A DNA stretch of 64,000 nt, taken from positions 62,001 to 126,000 of the forward strand of contig ONGG01000001.1 of assembly GCA_900317305.1 (NCBI GenBank). Reading direction: 5' to 3'. Position numbers and translations under genes: made by a program. The stretch is from an uncultured Prevotellaceae bacterium. Its GTDB lineage: Bacteria > Bacteroidota > Bacteroidia > Bacteroidales > Bacteroidaceae. The notes below the pieces were generated by a model. It saw only the letters and a program-made list of their open reading frames with translations. It was not told the DNA's origin and searched no databases. Shown here one piece after another: positions 34,116 through 43,328 of this stretch; position 1 is the stretch's first letter; each line of letters opens with the position of its first letter.

Positions 34116-35231
34116 TTATGCCCACACGAGATCGCTCATGATGGTGTCGCTCAGCATGATTCCAGCGAGTGAGAACCGTATGTGGCCATTCTTGTTGATG
34201 ATGTGTCCGGTGCGAATCCACCGCTCTGCCTGCCGTTCGAGATATTGGGAGAGTGACTCGCCAAACTCACTCCTTGCCTTTTCCAGGTCAATGCCTTCCG
34301 AGGTGCGCAGGGCTGTAGTGACCATGTCGTTGTAGCGGGAGGACAGGTCGAGTTCTTCGCGCTCGCATGGTATGACGCCTTGTTGGATAGAGGTGATGTA
34401 AGTGCCGATGTCCGACACGTTCCATTGTCTGGACTCACCATCGTAGGAGTGGGCGGCAGCGCCAATCCCGATATAGGGAGTGCCATTCCAGTAACTGCTG
34501 TTGTGGCGTGAACGATGGCCAGGTTTGGCGAAATTGCTGATTTCGTAATGCTCGTAACCTGCCGATGTGAGTCGTCCGGCCAATGTCTGGTACATCTCGA
34601 CGTAGAGATCGTCATCGGGCATGTCGATTGCGCCGCTCCGTCTCATTTCCCACAAGGGGGTGCCCTCTTCAATCATCAGACTGTAGGAGGAGATGTGCTC
34701 CACGCCAAGCGACAACGCCTGGTCGATGTCCTTTTCCCACTCTTCCAAGGTCTGGCCGGGAAAAGAGAACATCAGGTCGACGCTGATGTTGGAAATGCCG
34801 GATTGGCGGAGAAGCTTGACGGCCTTAATGGCTTGCTTGGAGTCATGCCGACGATGGAGGAAGCGCAAACGATGGTCGTCGAAAGTCTGGATGCCCATGC
34901 TCACCCTGTTGACGGGAAGGGTGAAGAGCAGTTCGGCGAATGAGGGGGAGATGTCGTCGGGGTTGCACTCCATCGTGACTTCAGCATCGGCCGAAATGGG
35001 ATAATGGCGGCCGATGGCAGCAAACAGTTGTCGTATTTGCCCGAACGAGAGTTGCGATGGTGTGCCTCCACCTATATATATAGTACCGAGCATGGGCTTC
35101 GCCCGAAGGCGCATCTCCTCGCACAGCGCGTCGGTATACTCCTGGCGCTTGTCGAGCAGGGTGGTGGAGTAGAACCCACAGTATATGCACCTGCTCTGGC
35201 AGAAAGGGATGTGTATATATAGGCCGGCCAT
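34116..35231 (-). CDS. hemW: radical SAM protein HemW (coproporphyrinogen III oxidase-like)
   Basis: A 371-residue radical SAM enzyme. The cluster motif CQSRCIYCGF (C-X3-C-X2-C) and IGGGTPS near residue 70 are typical, and the C-terminal HemN-like part follows. Members of this group are heme chaperones (HemW) rather than true HemN oxidases. The start MAGLYIHIPFC at 35231 is the family N-terminus; a longer frame to 35309 with a CHHCHSC stretch is read but does not match homologues. Followed by a small membrane protein gene. Confidence 0.9.
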   Translation of the reverse strand: MAGLYIHIPFCQSRCIYCGFYSTTLLDKRQEYTDALCEEMRLRAKPMLGTIYIGGGTPSQLSFGQIRQLFAAIGRHYPISADAEVTMECNPDDISPSFAELLFTLPVNRVSMGIQTFDDHRLRFLHRRHDSKQAIKAVKLLRQSGISNISVDLMFSFPGQTLEEWEKDIDQALSLGVEHISSYSLMIEEGTPLWEMRRSGAIDMPDDDLYVEMYQTLAGRLTSAGYEHYEISNFAKPGHRSRHNSSYWNGTPYIGIGAAAHSYDGESRQWNVSDIGTYITSIQQGVIPCEREELDLSSRYNDMVTTALRTSEGIDLEKARSEFGESLSQYLERQAERWIRTGHIINKNGHIRFSLAGIMLSDTIMSDLVWA

Positions 35232-35350
35232 CTCGGGAGTGATGCTTTCCGTGTCGTGCTTTGCCTCGCAGGAATGGCAGTGATGACACTTCCGCTCATT
35301 GGACAGCAAAAGTAAGAAAAATAGGCAAATTTACAAAATTATTATCCCTT

Positions 35351-35382
35351 TTTGTGCGTTTGCGTTTTTTTTAGTAATTTTG
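35351..35382 (+). promoter_or_regulatory. promoter of the nitroreductase-kdsC-maf operon
   Basis: TTTG (35351-35354), 20 bases, TAATTTTG (35375-35382); transcript start about 60 bases before the ATG at 35448. Confidence 0.75.
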
Positions 35383-35447
35383 CCATCCTAGCAAAAGGAC
35401 AGTTTTCTATATCCTTTGGACTACGATGCAATCAACAGCATAAAAAC

Positions 35448-35987
35448 ATGAAATTCTCACAACTTATCTCATCTCGCAGAAGTTGCAGGACTTTCGGCAG
35501 TGGCGAAATCCCTGCCGAACAAGTGCAAGCCATTCTCAGGGCAGCGCTTTTGGCCCCTTCATCCATGAACCGGCAGTCGTGGCATTTTGTTGTCGTTGAC
35601 GACAAGACCGATCTGGCCAAACTGGCCGACAGCAAGGAGCGGGGGGCGTATTTTGTGAAAGACGCCGCTTTCGCCGTCGTTGTTGTGGGGCAGCAGAAAG
35701 AAAGCGACTGCTGGGTGGAAGACGGTTCGATTGCTGCCGCCTACATGCAGTTGCAGGCCGAGGACCTGGGCCTGGGGTCGTGTTGGGTGCAGATACGTAA
35801 CCGCCGAATCAGCGATGGCACACGTTCCGAGGACATCGTAAAAGGTATCTTGGATATACCCGAAGAGATGGGCGTGCTCTGCATCATTGCTTTTGGAAAC
35901 AAACAACAAACCCTTCCCCCTCATTCAGACGATGACCTGGCATGGGAGAAGGTTCATGTAGATCAATTCACGCAAGGAGAACTATGA
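35448..35987 (+). CDS. nitroreductase family protein
   Basis: A 179-residue FMN-dependent flavoprotein of the nitroreductase superfamily. SRRSCRTF gives the N-terminal FMN phosphate site and LAPSSMNRQSWHFVVV the dimer contact; AAYMQLQAEDLGLGSCWVQ follows in the middle. It reduces nitro or quinone compounds with NAD(P)H; the substrate is not evident. It begins an operon: kdsC starts in its stop codon (ATGA at 35984). Length is short but in range. Confidence 0.9.
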   Translation: MKFSQLISSRRSCRTFGSGEIPAEQVQAILRAALLAPSSMNRQSWHFVVVDDKTDLAKLADSKERGAYFVKDAAFAVVVVGQQKESDCWVEDGSIAAAYMQLQAEDLGLGSCWVQIRNRRISDGTRSEDIVKGILDIPEEMGVLCIIAFGNKQQTLPPHSDDDLAWEKVHVDQFTQGEL

Positions 35988-36502
35988 TAGATTATGATCT
36001 GAGGCTGATAAAGGCCGTGGTGTTGGATGTCGACGGAGTGCTGAGTTGCCAGACCATCTCTATGGATGCGCAGGGAGAGCCTCAACGCTCCATAAACATC
36101 CAAGATGGTTATGCCATCCAACTGGCAAGGAAAATGGGACTGAGGATTGCCATTATCACGGGGGGACGAACCCCTGCCATCCGATTACGTTACGAGTATT
36201 TGGGCGTAGAGGACATCTATCTGGGCAGTGCCGTGAAAATCAATACTTACGAGGATTTCCTGAAGAAGTATGGCTACGACAACCAGGAGATTCTCTATAT
36301 GGGTGACGACATCCCCGACTTCGAGATCCTGAAAGTGTGTGGTTGTCCGTGTTGCCCTGCCGATGCGGCTTCCGACGTACGTGAGATTTGCACGTATGTG
36401 AGTCACCGTAATGGCGGCGAGGGATGTGTCAGAGACGTGATAGAGCAAGTGCTGAGGGCTCAAGGCAAATGGTTGAGCAGTGCCGAGGCTTTCGGTTGGT
36501 AA
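35984..36502 (+). CDS. kdsC: 3-deoxy-D-manno-octulosonate 8-phosphate phosphatase (KdsC type)
   Basis: A 172-residue HAD-superfamily phosphatase, HAD-IIIC without a cap. Nucleophile Asp15 and acid/base Asp17 are in VLDVDGVLS; ITGGRTPAI is motif II, KINTYEDFLKKYG spans motif III Lys and YMGDDIPD motif IV. It removes phosphate from KDO-8-phosphate for lipopolysaccharide core synthesis. The ATG overlaps the nitroreductase stop (ATGA) after an AAGGAGA site. A longer frame upstream is part of the nitroreductase gene. KdsA and KdsB are not in this window. Confidence 0.93.
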   Translation: MIDYDLRLIKAVVLDVDGVLSCQTISMDAQGEPQRSINIQDGYAIQLARKMGLRIAIITGGRTPAIRLRYEYLGVEDIYLGSAVKINTYEDFLKKYGYDNQEILYMGDDIPDFEILKVCGCPCCPADAASDVREICTYVSHRNGGEGCVRDVIEQVLRAQGKWLSSAEAFGW

Positions 36503-36522
36503 GGGTTAATAGACAAGCAATT

Positions 36523-37128
36523 ATGTATAAACTGATATTGGCCAGCAATTCGCCAAGACGACGCGAACTGCTTTCCGGACTCAACATCGAGTTTGAGGTG
36601 AAAGTGCTGCAAGGCATCGATGAGTCGTATCCCGATGATACTCCTGTGGAACAGGTGCCGGTGTTTATCGCAAAGGCCAAAGCCGTACCGTATCGGGAAC
36701 GAATGACTGACAACGAACTCGTCATCACCGCCGACACCGTTGTGGTGCTGGAGAACATGGTGCTGGGAAAACCGACTTCGCATGAGGATGCCTGCAGGAT
36801 GCTCAGGGCACTTAGTGGGAAAACGCATCAGGTAATCACGGGGGTGTGCCTCACCACCACATCCGAGCAGCGAACGCTATCGGTGGTCTCTGATGTCACC
36901 TTCAAGGAATTCACCGACGATGAGATTGTTTACTACGTCGACAACTACCGACCCTATGACAAGGCCGGAGCATACGGAATTCAGGAATGGATAGGGTATA
37001 TAGGCGTTACGTCACTGAAAGGAAGTTATTTCAATGTCATGGGACTGCCTGTGCAGCGTATCTACCAGGAACTGGTCGACATGTGCGGTTACGAGATGTT
37101 CATTCATGATGATAAGGCTCGCCCTTGA
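36523..37128 (+). CDS. maf: Maf-like nucleoside triphosphate pyrophosphatase
   Basis: A 201-residue Maf/HAM1-like pyrophosphatase that hydrolyses dTTP/UTP or modified nucleotides. The N-terminal LASNSPRRRELL and ITADTVVVL (catalytic Asp in ADT) are diagnostic, and AGAYGIQEW follows near the end. It lies 20 bases after kdsC in the same operon. Its last 29 bases overlap, tail to tail, the end of rlmH on the other strand. Confidence 0.92.
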   Translation: MYKLILASNSPRRRELLSGLNIEFEVKVLQGIDESYPDDTPVEQVPVFIAKAKAVPYRERMTDNELVITADTVVVLENMVLGKPTSHEDACRMLRALSGKTHQVITGVCLTTTSEQRTLSVVSDVTFKEFTDDEIVYYVDNYRPYDKAGAYGIQEWIGYIGVTSLKGSYFNVMGLPVQRIYQELVDMCGYEMFIHDDKARP

Positions 37129-37570
37129 TAATCGTGCACGCACGATAGACTTGCTCAACAAACACCAGGCGCACCATTTGGTGCGAGAATGTCATCTGCG
37201 ACAGTGATATTTTCTCGTTGGCTCGTTGATAGACCTCTGGCGAGAAACCATAGGCACCACCTATCACGAACACCATCCTGCGTGTGCTCATGCTCTTTTT
37301 CTCAAGCCAAGAGGCGAAATCTATGCTGCGGCGCTCAATGCCATGCTCGTCGAGCAGCACCACATGGTCGGATTCCAGTATCTGGCGGAGTATCAGTTCC
37401 CCCTCGCGCTCCTTTTGCTGGGCAATGGACAGATTCTTCGTATTCTTCAGTTCGGGGATGGTCTGGATGTCGAAAGGCATATAGTGCACAATACGTCCCG
37501 TGTAGTCGTCGATACACGCGGAGATATGCTTGTCGGTGGTCTTGCCAACGAGGAGTAAGGTGGTTTTCAT
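37100..37570 (-). CDS. rlmH: 23S rRNA (pseudouridine1915-N3)-methyltransferase
   Basis: A 156-residue SPOUT methyltransferase that methylates pseudouridine 1915 in helix 69 of 23S rRNA. VFVIGGAYGFSPEVY and SLSQMTFSHQMVRLVFVEQVYRA form the trefoil-knot SAM site and dimer face, both fully present. The start MKTTLLLVG at 37570 fits the family; the frame extends 43 residues upstream through the promoter, which is not used. The last 29 bases overlap the end of maf in antisense. Confidence 0.94.
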   Translation of the reverse strand: MKTTLLLVGKTTDKHISACIDDYTGRIVHYMPFDIQTIPELKNTKNLSIAQQKEREGELILRQILESDHVVLLDEHGIERRSIDFASWLEKKSMSTRRMVFVIGGAYGFSPEVYQRANEKISLSQMTFSHQMVRLVFVEQVYRACTIIKGEPYHHE

Positions 37571-37626
37571 CTTCTTGAATGGTGTGTGGGAGGTGACTTG
37601 AACTCGTGCTGCTTTGTTTTTTACGA

Positions 37627-37659
37627 CAAAAATACTAAAAAATGACCAAACGCCACAAA
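37627..37659 (-). promoter_or_regulatory. promoter of rlmH
   Basis: On the minus strand TTTG (37659-37656), 21 bases, TATTTTTG (37634-37627), about 55 bases before the ATG. Confidence 0.6.
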
Positions 37660-37731
37660 CCGATACTTTTTTTATCATTAAAAATGTGAAAAAAAACATC
37701 TGGCGAATGCGGCTAAATACATTTTTTTTCC

Positions 37732-37739
37732 TATCTTTG
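37732..37739 (+). promoter_or_regulatory. -7 element of the phosphoglucomutase gene
   Basis: TATCTTTG, 49 bases before the ATG at 37789. The -33 zone lacks a clear TTTG. Confidence 0.6.
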
Positions 37740-37788
37740 CAAAAACTACAACCTTAACCGGAAAACATCATTTTTAAACTTTAATAAT

Positions 37789-39537
37789 ATGGAAAATAAC
37801 GCAGAACTGATTTTGCAATGTGAGGAAAGAGCCAAGAAATGGCTCACACCTTCTTTCGACGAGGAAACTCAGAAACAGGTAAGGGAAATGCTGGAGAATG
37901 AGGACAAGACCGACCTTATCGACGCCTTCTACCGTGACTTGGAGTTTGGTACAGGTGGTCTGAGAGGTATCATGGGCGCCGGAACCAATCGTATGAACAA
38001 GTATATCGTAGGTATGGCCACTCAGGGATTTGCCAACTATATCAACAAGGCTTTCCCAGGACGTAACGACCTGAGTGTGGTGGTGGGACACGACTGCCGC
38101 AACAACGGACGTATGTTTGCCGAGACCGTTGCCGACATCTTCTCGGCCAATGGCATCAAGGTGTATCTTTTCGAGAGCCTGAGGCCCACACCCGAAATCT
38201 CTTTCGCTATCCGTCAGTTGGGATGCCAGGCTGGTGTCAACGTCACCGCTTCGCACAACCCACGTGAGTATAATGGCTACAAGGCTTATTGGGACGACGG
38301 CGCACAGGTGCTCGCTCCACACGATGTGGGCATCATCGACGAAGTGAACAAGGTGACCATCGACGACGTGAAATTCGAGGGCAACAAGGAACTCATCGAG
38401 ATTATCGGTGGTGAGATGGACTGGGATTACCTGCAGGCCGTGAAGGAGGCCATGGTCGACCAGGATGTCATCTTGCGTCAGAAAGACCTTAATATCGTCT
38501 ATTCGCCCATGCATGGCACAGGCCGAGTGATTATTCCTGAAGCTCTGCGCTCATGGGGATTCCAGAACATTCATGTCGTTCCCGAGCAGATGGTTATCGA
38601 TGGCAACTTCCCCACAGTGGTATCGCCTAACCCCGAGAATCCCGAGGCCATGACCCTGGGCATGAAGTTGGGAACACGCCTGAATGCCGACCTTGTTATC
38701 GCTTCTGACCCCGATGCCGACCGACTGGCCATCGTATGCCGCAACCCGAAGGGCGAGTGGGAAATCCTTAATGGAAACCAAACCTGCATGATGTTCTGCT
38801 GGTATATCATCGCCAACAAGAAGAAACTGGGACAGCTCAAGGGCAATGAGTTCCTTGTCAAGACTATTGTGACCACCGAGCTTATCAGAAAGATTGCCGA
38901 CAAGAACGGTGTGGAACTCCGCGACTGCTACACGGGCTTCAAGTGGATTGCCAACGAAATCAGACGGTCGGAGGGCGTTAACAAGTATATTGGCGGCGGC
39001 GAGGAGAGCTTCGGATTCCTGCCGTTCGACAAGGTGCGCGACAAGGACTCCCCAGCATCTATCTGCTTGATCTGCGAGATTGCTGCTTGGGCAAAGGACA
39101 ATGGCAAGACGCTCTACGACCTGCTGATGGATATCTATCTGGAGTATGGATTCTCGAAGGAGTTCACCGTGAATGTGGTGAAACCCGGAAAGACCGGTGC
39201 CGATGCCATCAAGCAGATGATGACCGACTTCCGCAACAACCCACCCAAAGAGCTCGGTGGAAGCAAGGTGGTGCTGTGGAAAGATTTCCAGAAACTCGAG
39301 CAGACAGCGGCCGATGGCTCTAAGACACCCATCGATATGCCTGCCACCAGCAATGTGCTGCAGTGGTTCTGCGACGACGACACCAAGGTGAGTGTGCGTC
39401 CTTCGGGCACCGAACCAAAGATCAAGTTCTACATCGAGGTGAAGAACACGATGAAGTGCGCCAACTGCTACGACCGTTGCAACGAAGAAGGTATGGAGCA
39501 GATCGAAGCCATCAAGAAGAGTCTGAATCTCGACTGA
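37789..39537 (+). CDS. phosphoglucomutase/phosphomannomutase family protein
   Basis: A 582-residue alpha-D-phosphohexomutase. The catalytic phosphoserine is Ser155 in TASHNP, the metal loop is DPDADR (Asp307, Asp309, Asp311), the sugar loop is GGGEESFG and the phosphate loop RPSGTEPK lies near the end. It should interconvert glucose-1-phosphate and glucose-6-phosphate (or the mannose pair) and supply sugar nucleotides for glycans and glycogen. It is monocistronic with a terminator. Length and all four loops are normal for the larger PgmB-like form. Confidence 0.94.
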   Translation: MENNAELILQCEERAKKWLTPSFDEETQKQVREMLENEDKTDLIDAFYRDLEFGTGGLRGIMGAGTNRMNKYIVGMATQGFANYINKAFPGRNDLSVVVGHDCRNNGRMFAETVADIFSANGIKVYLFESLRPTPEISFAIRQLGCQAGVNVTASHNPREYNGYKAYWDDGAQVLAPHDVGIIDEVNKVTIDDVKFEGNKELIEIIGGEMDWDYLQAVKEAMVDQDVILRQKDLNIVYSPMHGTGRVIIPEALRSWGFQNIHVVPEQMVIDGNFPTVVSPNPENPEAMTLGMKLGTRLNADLVIASDPDADRLAIVCRNPKGEWEILNGNQTCMMFCWYIIANKKKLGQLKGNEFLVKTIVTTELIRKIADKNGVELRDCYTGFKWIANEIRRSEGVNKYIGGGEESFGFLPFDKVRDKDSPASICLICEIAAWAKDNGKTLYDLLMDIYLEYGFSKEFTVNVVKPGKTGADAIKQMMTDFRNNPPKELGGSKVVLWKDFQKLEQTAADGSKTPIDMPATSNVLQWFCDDDTKVSVRPSGTEPKIKFYIEVKNTMKCANCYDRCNEEGMEQIEAIKKSLNLD

Positions 39538-39558
39538 AAAACTATTCCGTAATCATCA

Positions 39559-39585
39559 GGGGGAGGCTTGTCTTCCCCCTTTTTT
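39559..39585 (+). terminator. terminator of the phosphoglucomutase gene
   Basis: GGGGGA and TCCCCC arms close a short loop (39559-39579) and are followed by TTTTTTA, 22 bases after the stop. Confidence 0.85.
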
Positions 39586-39650
39586 ATTCTATTTCAGCTT
39601 CGTTCTCAAGCATGGAAGATGCGTGGGATGACGATGCTAGGTGTCATCAA

Positions 39651-39685
39651 CATCAAAAAAGCGAGGTCTTCATGTGACCTCGCTT
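39651..39685 (-). terminator. terminator of the Lys/Glu-rich protein gene
   Basis: AAGCGAGGTC (39659-39668) pairs with GACCTCGCTT (39676-39685); on the minus strand the stem is followed by TTTTTGATG. It begins 46 bases after that gene's stop. Confidence 0.85.
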
Positions 39686-39730
39686 GTATAGTGTGGCGGT
39701 TTGACACCGTTATGCTTGCATCATAGAGAA

Positions 39731-40117
39731 TTACATTTTTTGTAATTCTTTCAGGGCCTTGGCTTTTTTCTTCTCGGCCTTGATGCGGTCTTTTTCTGCC
39801 TTTTGTGCTTGCTTCTCGAGCTTCTTCTGTTTCTTTATTTCTTTCTCGGCAGCTTTCTTCTTTTTCTCAGCCTCTTTTTGTGCTTTCTTGGCTTCCTTCT
39901 CCTTCTTCTTGGCTTCCTTCAGCTGTTTCTCTTGCTCTTTTTGGAACTTTTCTGCTTTCTTCTTCTCTTGCTCAGCCTCTTTCAGTTGGGCTTCACGGGC
40001 CTTTTGCTGTTCAGGAGTAAGCTCACCTTGAGGAACGGTGATTTCGGATTGGGCATGAAGATTCACGCAGCTGAAGAATGCGGCTACGATAATCATTAGC
40101 AAAGTCTTGGTTCTCAT
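39731..40117 (-). CDS. secreted lysine/glutamate-rich coiled-coil protein, 128 aa
   Basis: The protein opens with a signal peptide (residues 1-22, ending NLHA-Q). The mature part is nearly all Lys, Glu, Ala and Gln from about residue 38 to the end, with KKEKEAKKAQKEAEKK-type heptad-like repeats, so it should be one long charged helix in the periplasm or outside. Function unknown; similar composition is found in TolA-like stalks and in proteins that bind polyanions. It has no membrane anchor at the C-terminus. It is monocistronic and closed by a terminator. Confidence 0.75.
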   Translation of the reverse strand: MRTKTLLMIIVAAFFSCVNLHAQSEITVPQGELTPEQQKAREAQLKEAEQEKKKAEKFQKEQEKQLKEAKKKEKEAKKAQKEAEKKKKAAEKEIKKQKKLEKQAQKAEKDRIKAEKKKAKALKELQKM

Positions 40118-40256
40118 TGTAATCTATGGTTTTGGTTAGACATTCAGTTGATTAACATTCTCTGCAAAAATAATCATTTTTTGTGACAACAAACATATAA
40201 TTGGAAAAAAATGTATTGTTTTGGGAAGAATAGACCATTTTTCAGGTAAAGATTAA

Positions 40257-41153
40257 TTATTTCCTTAAAGAGGAAAAAAAGCCAAGTCGATATACTTTGA
40301 ACAAGAAAAGTGACGGCTTTGCTGACAGAAGATGTCGCCTGATGCATTTGCCAAACAGGGCGTGGACGACTCTGGGCAATCCCATGATATGCCATTGCTC
40401 CAGCCGATCGCTGATGGCCAACAGACGAGAGTAGCCCCTTAACTCGTCGCTGAACTCATGCAACGTGCACAGTCCTTCCTCGGTTTTCTCAACAAATCGC
40501 TGGTTGCTCTCGAATCGGTTGAAACCAACAGGGTTGTCAATGTGGAAAATCTCGATGCCTTCGGCCTTGAGCCGTTTGCCAAACAGCACATCCTCATAGC
40601 CATAGCGCTTGAAACGCTCGTCGAGAGGGTGGGCCAGCATGATGTCACGGTGAATCATGAAATTCGAGGTGTGGAAATTGGAATAGGGTGATGCTGTACG
40701 GCTGCCGACGTCCTGAGCCCCGATGCATGACAGTTCATACTTGTAGCGTAGGTTGTCCTTCGGCGATTGGGCTGCAGTGATGGCATAGCCGCCGTAAACC
40801 AAAGGATGGGTGCGGTGCGACAGGTAACTTTTGATATAGTCTTCGCGGATCACCGACATATGGCTGTCGATAAACAGAAGGAGTTCGTAACGGGCCTGTC
40901 GGGCAAGATAGTTCCTGATGGCAGAACGGCCTTCGTTTTGCTCTCGGCGAAGATACTTGCAGTGAGCATGGCTGTCAATGACATGGTTGGCTTCAACGAC
41001 TTCCTGTCTGGTCGACCCGTCATCGGCCACAAGCACCTCGTAAGTGAGATGTGGCAAACTTCCGGCTTGACGGCAAAGCGCATCAACAAGTTCCACACAT
41101 ATGTCATTATATGTGGGGATGAGAATGCTGAGTCGAACGTTTCCCGTATCCAT
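40257..41153 (-). CDS. glycosyltransferase family 2 protein
   Basis: A 298-residue GT-A fold transferase. LSILIPTYND opens it, VADDGST carries the nucleotide-binding Asp residues and LLFIDSHMSV the DxD-like metal site (DSH here). YGYEDVLFGKRLK gives the ED motif of the catalytic base. It adds a sugar to a surface glycan; acceptor and donor unknown. The start at 41153 fits the family; 31 in-frame residues upstream do not. It stands apart from the glycan group at 44-49.6 kb but is of the same kind. Confidence 0.88.
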   Translation of the reverse strand: MDTGNVRLSILIPTYNDICVELVDALCRQAGSLPHLTYEVLVADDGSTRQEVVEANHVIDSHAHCKYLRREQNEGRSAIRNYLARQARYELLLFIDSHMSVIREDYIKSYLSHRTHPLVYGGYAITAAQSPKDNLRYKYELSCIGAQDVGSRTASPYSNFHTSNFMIHRDIMLAHPLDERFKRYGYEDVLFGKRLKAEGIEIFHIDNPVGFNRFESNQRFVEKTEEGLCTLHEFSDELRGYSRLLAISDRLEQWHIMGLPRVVHALFGKCIRRHLLSAKPSLFLFKVYRLGFFSSLRK

Positions 41154-41277
41154 GGTCTTGGTTGGTGATGATGGGTTTGAGGCATGGAATACATGCCTGA
41201 TTCGGCAAAAATGTCGGTTTGCGCAATGCAAAAATAACGATTTCACATTTGTTACTAAAGATTTATCGCATGGTTTT

Positions 41278-41308
41278 TTTGAAAATTGTTCTTTTTGGAG
41301 TATTTTTG
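41278..41308 (+). promoter_or_regulatory. promoter of the M6 protease gene
   Basis: TTTG (41278-41281), exactly 19 bases, TATTTTTG (41301-41308): a perfect Bacteroidales promoter about 145 bases before the ATG. Confidence 0.8.
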
Positions 41309-41452
41309 CAAAAAAAATAGATTATTTGTGTGTACTGCGCATAGAAACCAGACTGTAGGATGGGCTTCCTCCCAAAGATGCGACAGGTTCTTCGTAGTTC
41401 ACTTTAAGAATGTATATTAGTAACCAACTCTGCAAACAGAAACAGATTTCCA

Positions 41453-43279
41453 ATGATGAAAAGAAAGATCATTCTCGCTATTATGGTCTGTGTGGCTACC
41501 TTGTCGTTTGCCGTGCCCGCCAAAAAGGAATGGCGTACGTTCAAGCAGGCTGATGGCGCTTCTATCGAGCTGATGCTTGTGGGCGACGAGAATCTGCACT
41601 ATTACCTTACTCGCGACAACGTGCCGGTGGTAAGTGATGCCAATGACAAGTTTTGCTACGCCAAGGCTGCTGGCTTTACCATCATGTCGACCGGTGTGAT
41701 GGCTCATGAGGAACAGCTTCGTGACGCCACTGAGAAGACATTCATCTCCACCGTCGCTGATATGGAGAGCGTGCGGCCTTACAAGACGATAAAGGGCGTG
41801 AGAGGGGTTAAAGCAGCTAAAAGAGCAAATGGCGTAAATGGCATTCAGAAGTTAGGAGAAGACGACCATCCCCAATATCTTGGTAAGAAAAAAGGATTGA
41901 TAATCCTTGCCAATTTCAGTGATAAGAAGTTTTATGATTACACTGAAGACGACAAGGGATTTCTCACTTGGGTGAGATACGATGCTATGGCCAACGAAGA
42001 GGGCTACACCAACGATGTTGGCGCCATCGGCAGTGTGCGCGATTATTACCACGACCAGAGTTATGGCAAGTTCGACCTCACCTTTGATGTCGTGGGACCT
42101 GTCAACCTCGACAAATCTTACTCCTATTACGGCAAGAATTTCAGTGGCGATGACTTGAATGCTCCTGAGATGATTGTGGAGTGCTGCAAGGCTGTCGACG
42201 ATGAGGTGGATTTCACCGAGTACGACTGGGATGACGATGGCGTGGTGGAAGAGGTTTTCGTGCTCTATGCAGGATATGGTGAGGCTACCAATGGCGGTGC
42301 TGAAACAATCTGGCCGCACATGTGGGGACTGTCATCGGCAAGCGCATTCAACGACAATGTGCCTGCAGAGTTCGAGCTCGACGGTGTGCTTATTGACGTT
42401 TATGCCTGTAGTAATGAACTTTATGGTTCTTATGGTAGGACCGAGATGGGAATTGGCGTGATTTGTCACGAATTCTCTCATTGCCTGGGTTTGCCCGATT
42501 TGTACGACACCAGTTACCATGGCAATTTCGGCATGGGTTCATGGGACATCCTCGACGACGGCAGTTATAATGGTCCTAACGGATTGGGATGGGTACCAGC
42601 CGGATACAGCAGTTACGAGCGCAATTATGCCGGTTGGCTGAAATACACCGAACTGAAGAACAACCGTAGGATTATCAACCAGAAACCACTTACTTCTCGA
42701 GGCAACGGATATGTGATTTACAACGACAGTTGCCAGACGGAGTATTACTTGCTTGAGAACAGGGCGCAGGATAGTTGGGACGCTTTCCTTCCAGGTGAGG
42801 GCCTGCTTATTATCCACGTGGACTACGACCCTGACATTTGGTACAACAATACCGTGAACACCACCGGTGCGTACAACGACCATCAGCGGCTTACGTTGTT
42901 CCATGCCAGCAATTCCAACCGTGGTGGGAACGAAGCCTATCCTTATAATGGCAACGATAGCCTGACCGACAATTCTACTCCCGCTGCCAAATTGTACAAT
43001 CCCAATATCGACGGCTCGTATCTGATGCACAAACCCATCACCCAGATCACCCGCAACGAGGAGACAGGATTCATCTCTTTCCTCTTCAAAAATGAGAACA
43101 ATGGTACGGTCGGCATCGAGGATGCCATCATCAGTGGTGATGAAGTGGTGGATGTATACCGCCTCGATGGCGTTAGGGTCATGTCCAACACCTCGTCAGC
43201 CAATGTCTTCGGACTGCGTCCTGGAACGTATGTGATGAAGAATAGCCAGGGACACTCCAAAAAAATAGTAATCAAGTGA
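41453..43279 (+). CDS. secreted M6-family metalloprotease with a C-terminal sorting-like tail
   Basis: A 608-residue exported protease of the M6 (immune inhibitor A-like) group. A signal peptide (1-20) leads into a propeptide-like segment. The zinc motif is CHEFSHCLGLPD, with His339, Glu340, His343 and Asp349, and MGSWDILDDG (the Met turn) follows. The last 70 residues (from EDAIISGDEVVDVYRLDGVRVMS to the end KKIVIK) resemble the type A C-terminal domains used by the type IX secretion system of Bacteroidetes. It probably degrades proteins outside the cell. The leader is long (about 140 bases). Two close Met codons (41453, 41456) are possible starts. Confidence 0.88.
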   Translation: MMKRKIILAIMVCVATLSFAVPAKKEWRTFKQADGASIELMLVGDENLHYYLTRDNVPVVSDANDKFCYAKAAGFTIMSTGVMAHEEQLRDATEKTFISTVADMESVRPYKTIKGVRGVKAAKRANGVNGIQKLGEDDHPQYLGKKKGLIILANFSDKKFYDYTEDDKGFLTWVRYDAMANEEGYTNDVGAIGSVRDYYHDQSYGKFDLTFDVVGPVNLDKSYSYYGKNFSGDDLNAPEMIVECCKAVDDEVDFTEYDWDDDGVVEEVFVLYAGYGEATNGGAETIWPHMWGLSSASAFNDNVPAEFELDGVLIDVYACSNELYGSYGRTEMGIGVICHEFSHCLGLPDLYDTSYHGNFGMGSWDILDDGSYNGPNGLGWVPAGYSSYERNYAGWLKYTELKNNRRIINQKPLTSRGNGYVIYNDSCQTEYYLLENRAQDSWDAFLPGEGLLIIHVDYDPDIWYNNTVNTTGAYNDHQRLTLFHASNSNRGGNEAYPYNGNDSLTDNSTPAAKLYNPNIDGSYLMHKPITQITRNEETGFISFLFKNENNGTVGIEDAIISGDEVVDVYRLDGVRVMSNTSSANVFGLRPGTYVMKNSQGHSKKIVIK

Positions 43280-43328
43280 TACCCTATAGGATAAAACATT
43301 AATAATTGTTAATCAATAGCTTAAAATT

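Noticed and set aside
35232-35309. A Cys/His-rich N-terminal extension of HemW (CHHCHSC)
   Set aside because: It reads in frame but lies upstream of the conserved HemW start and is not seen in family members; most likely untranslated leader.
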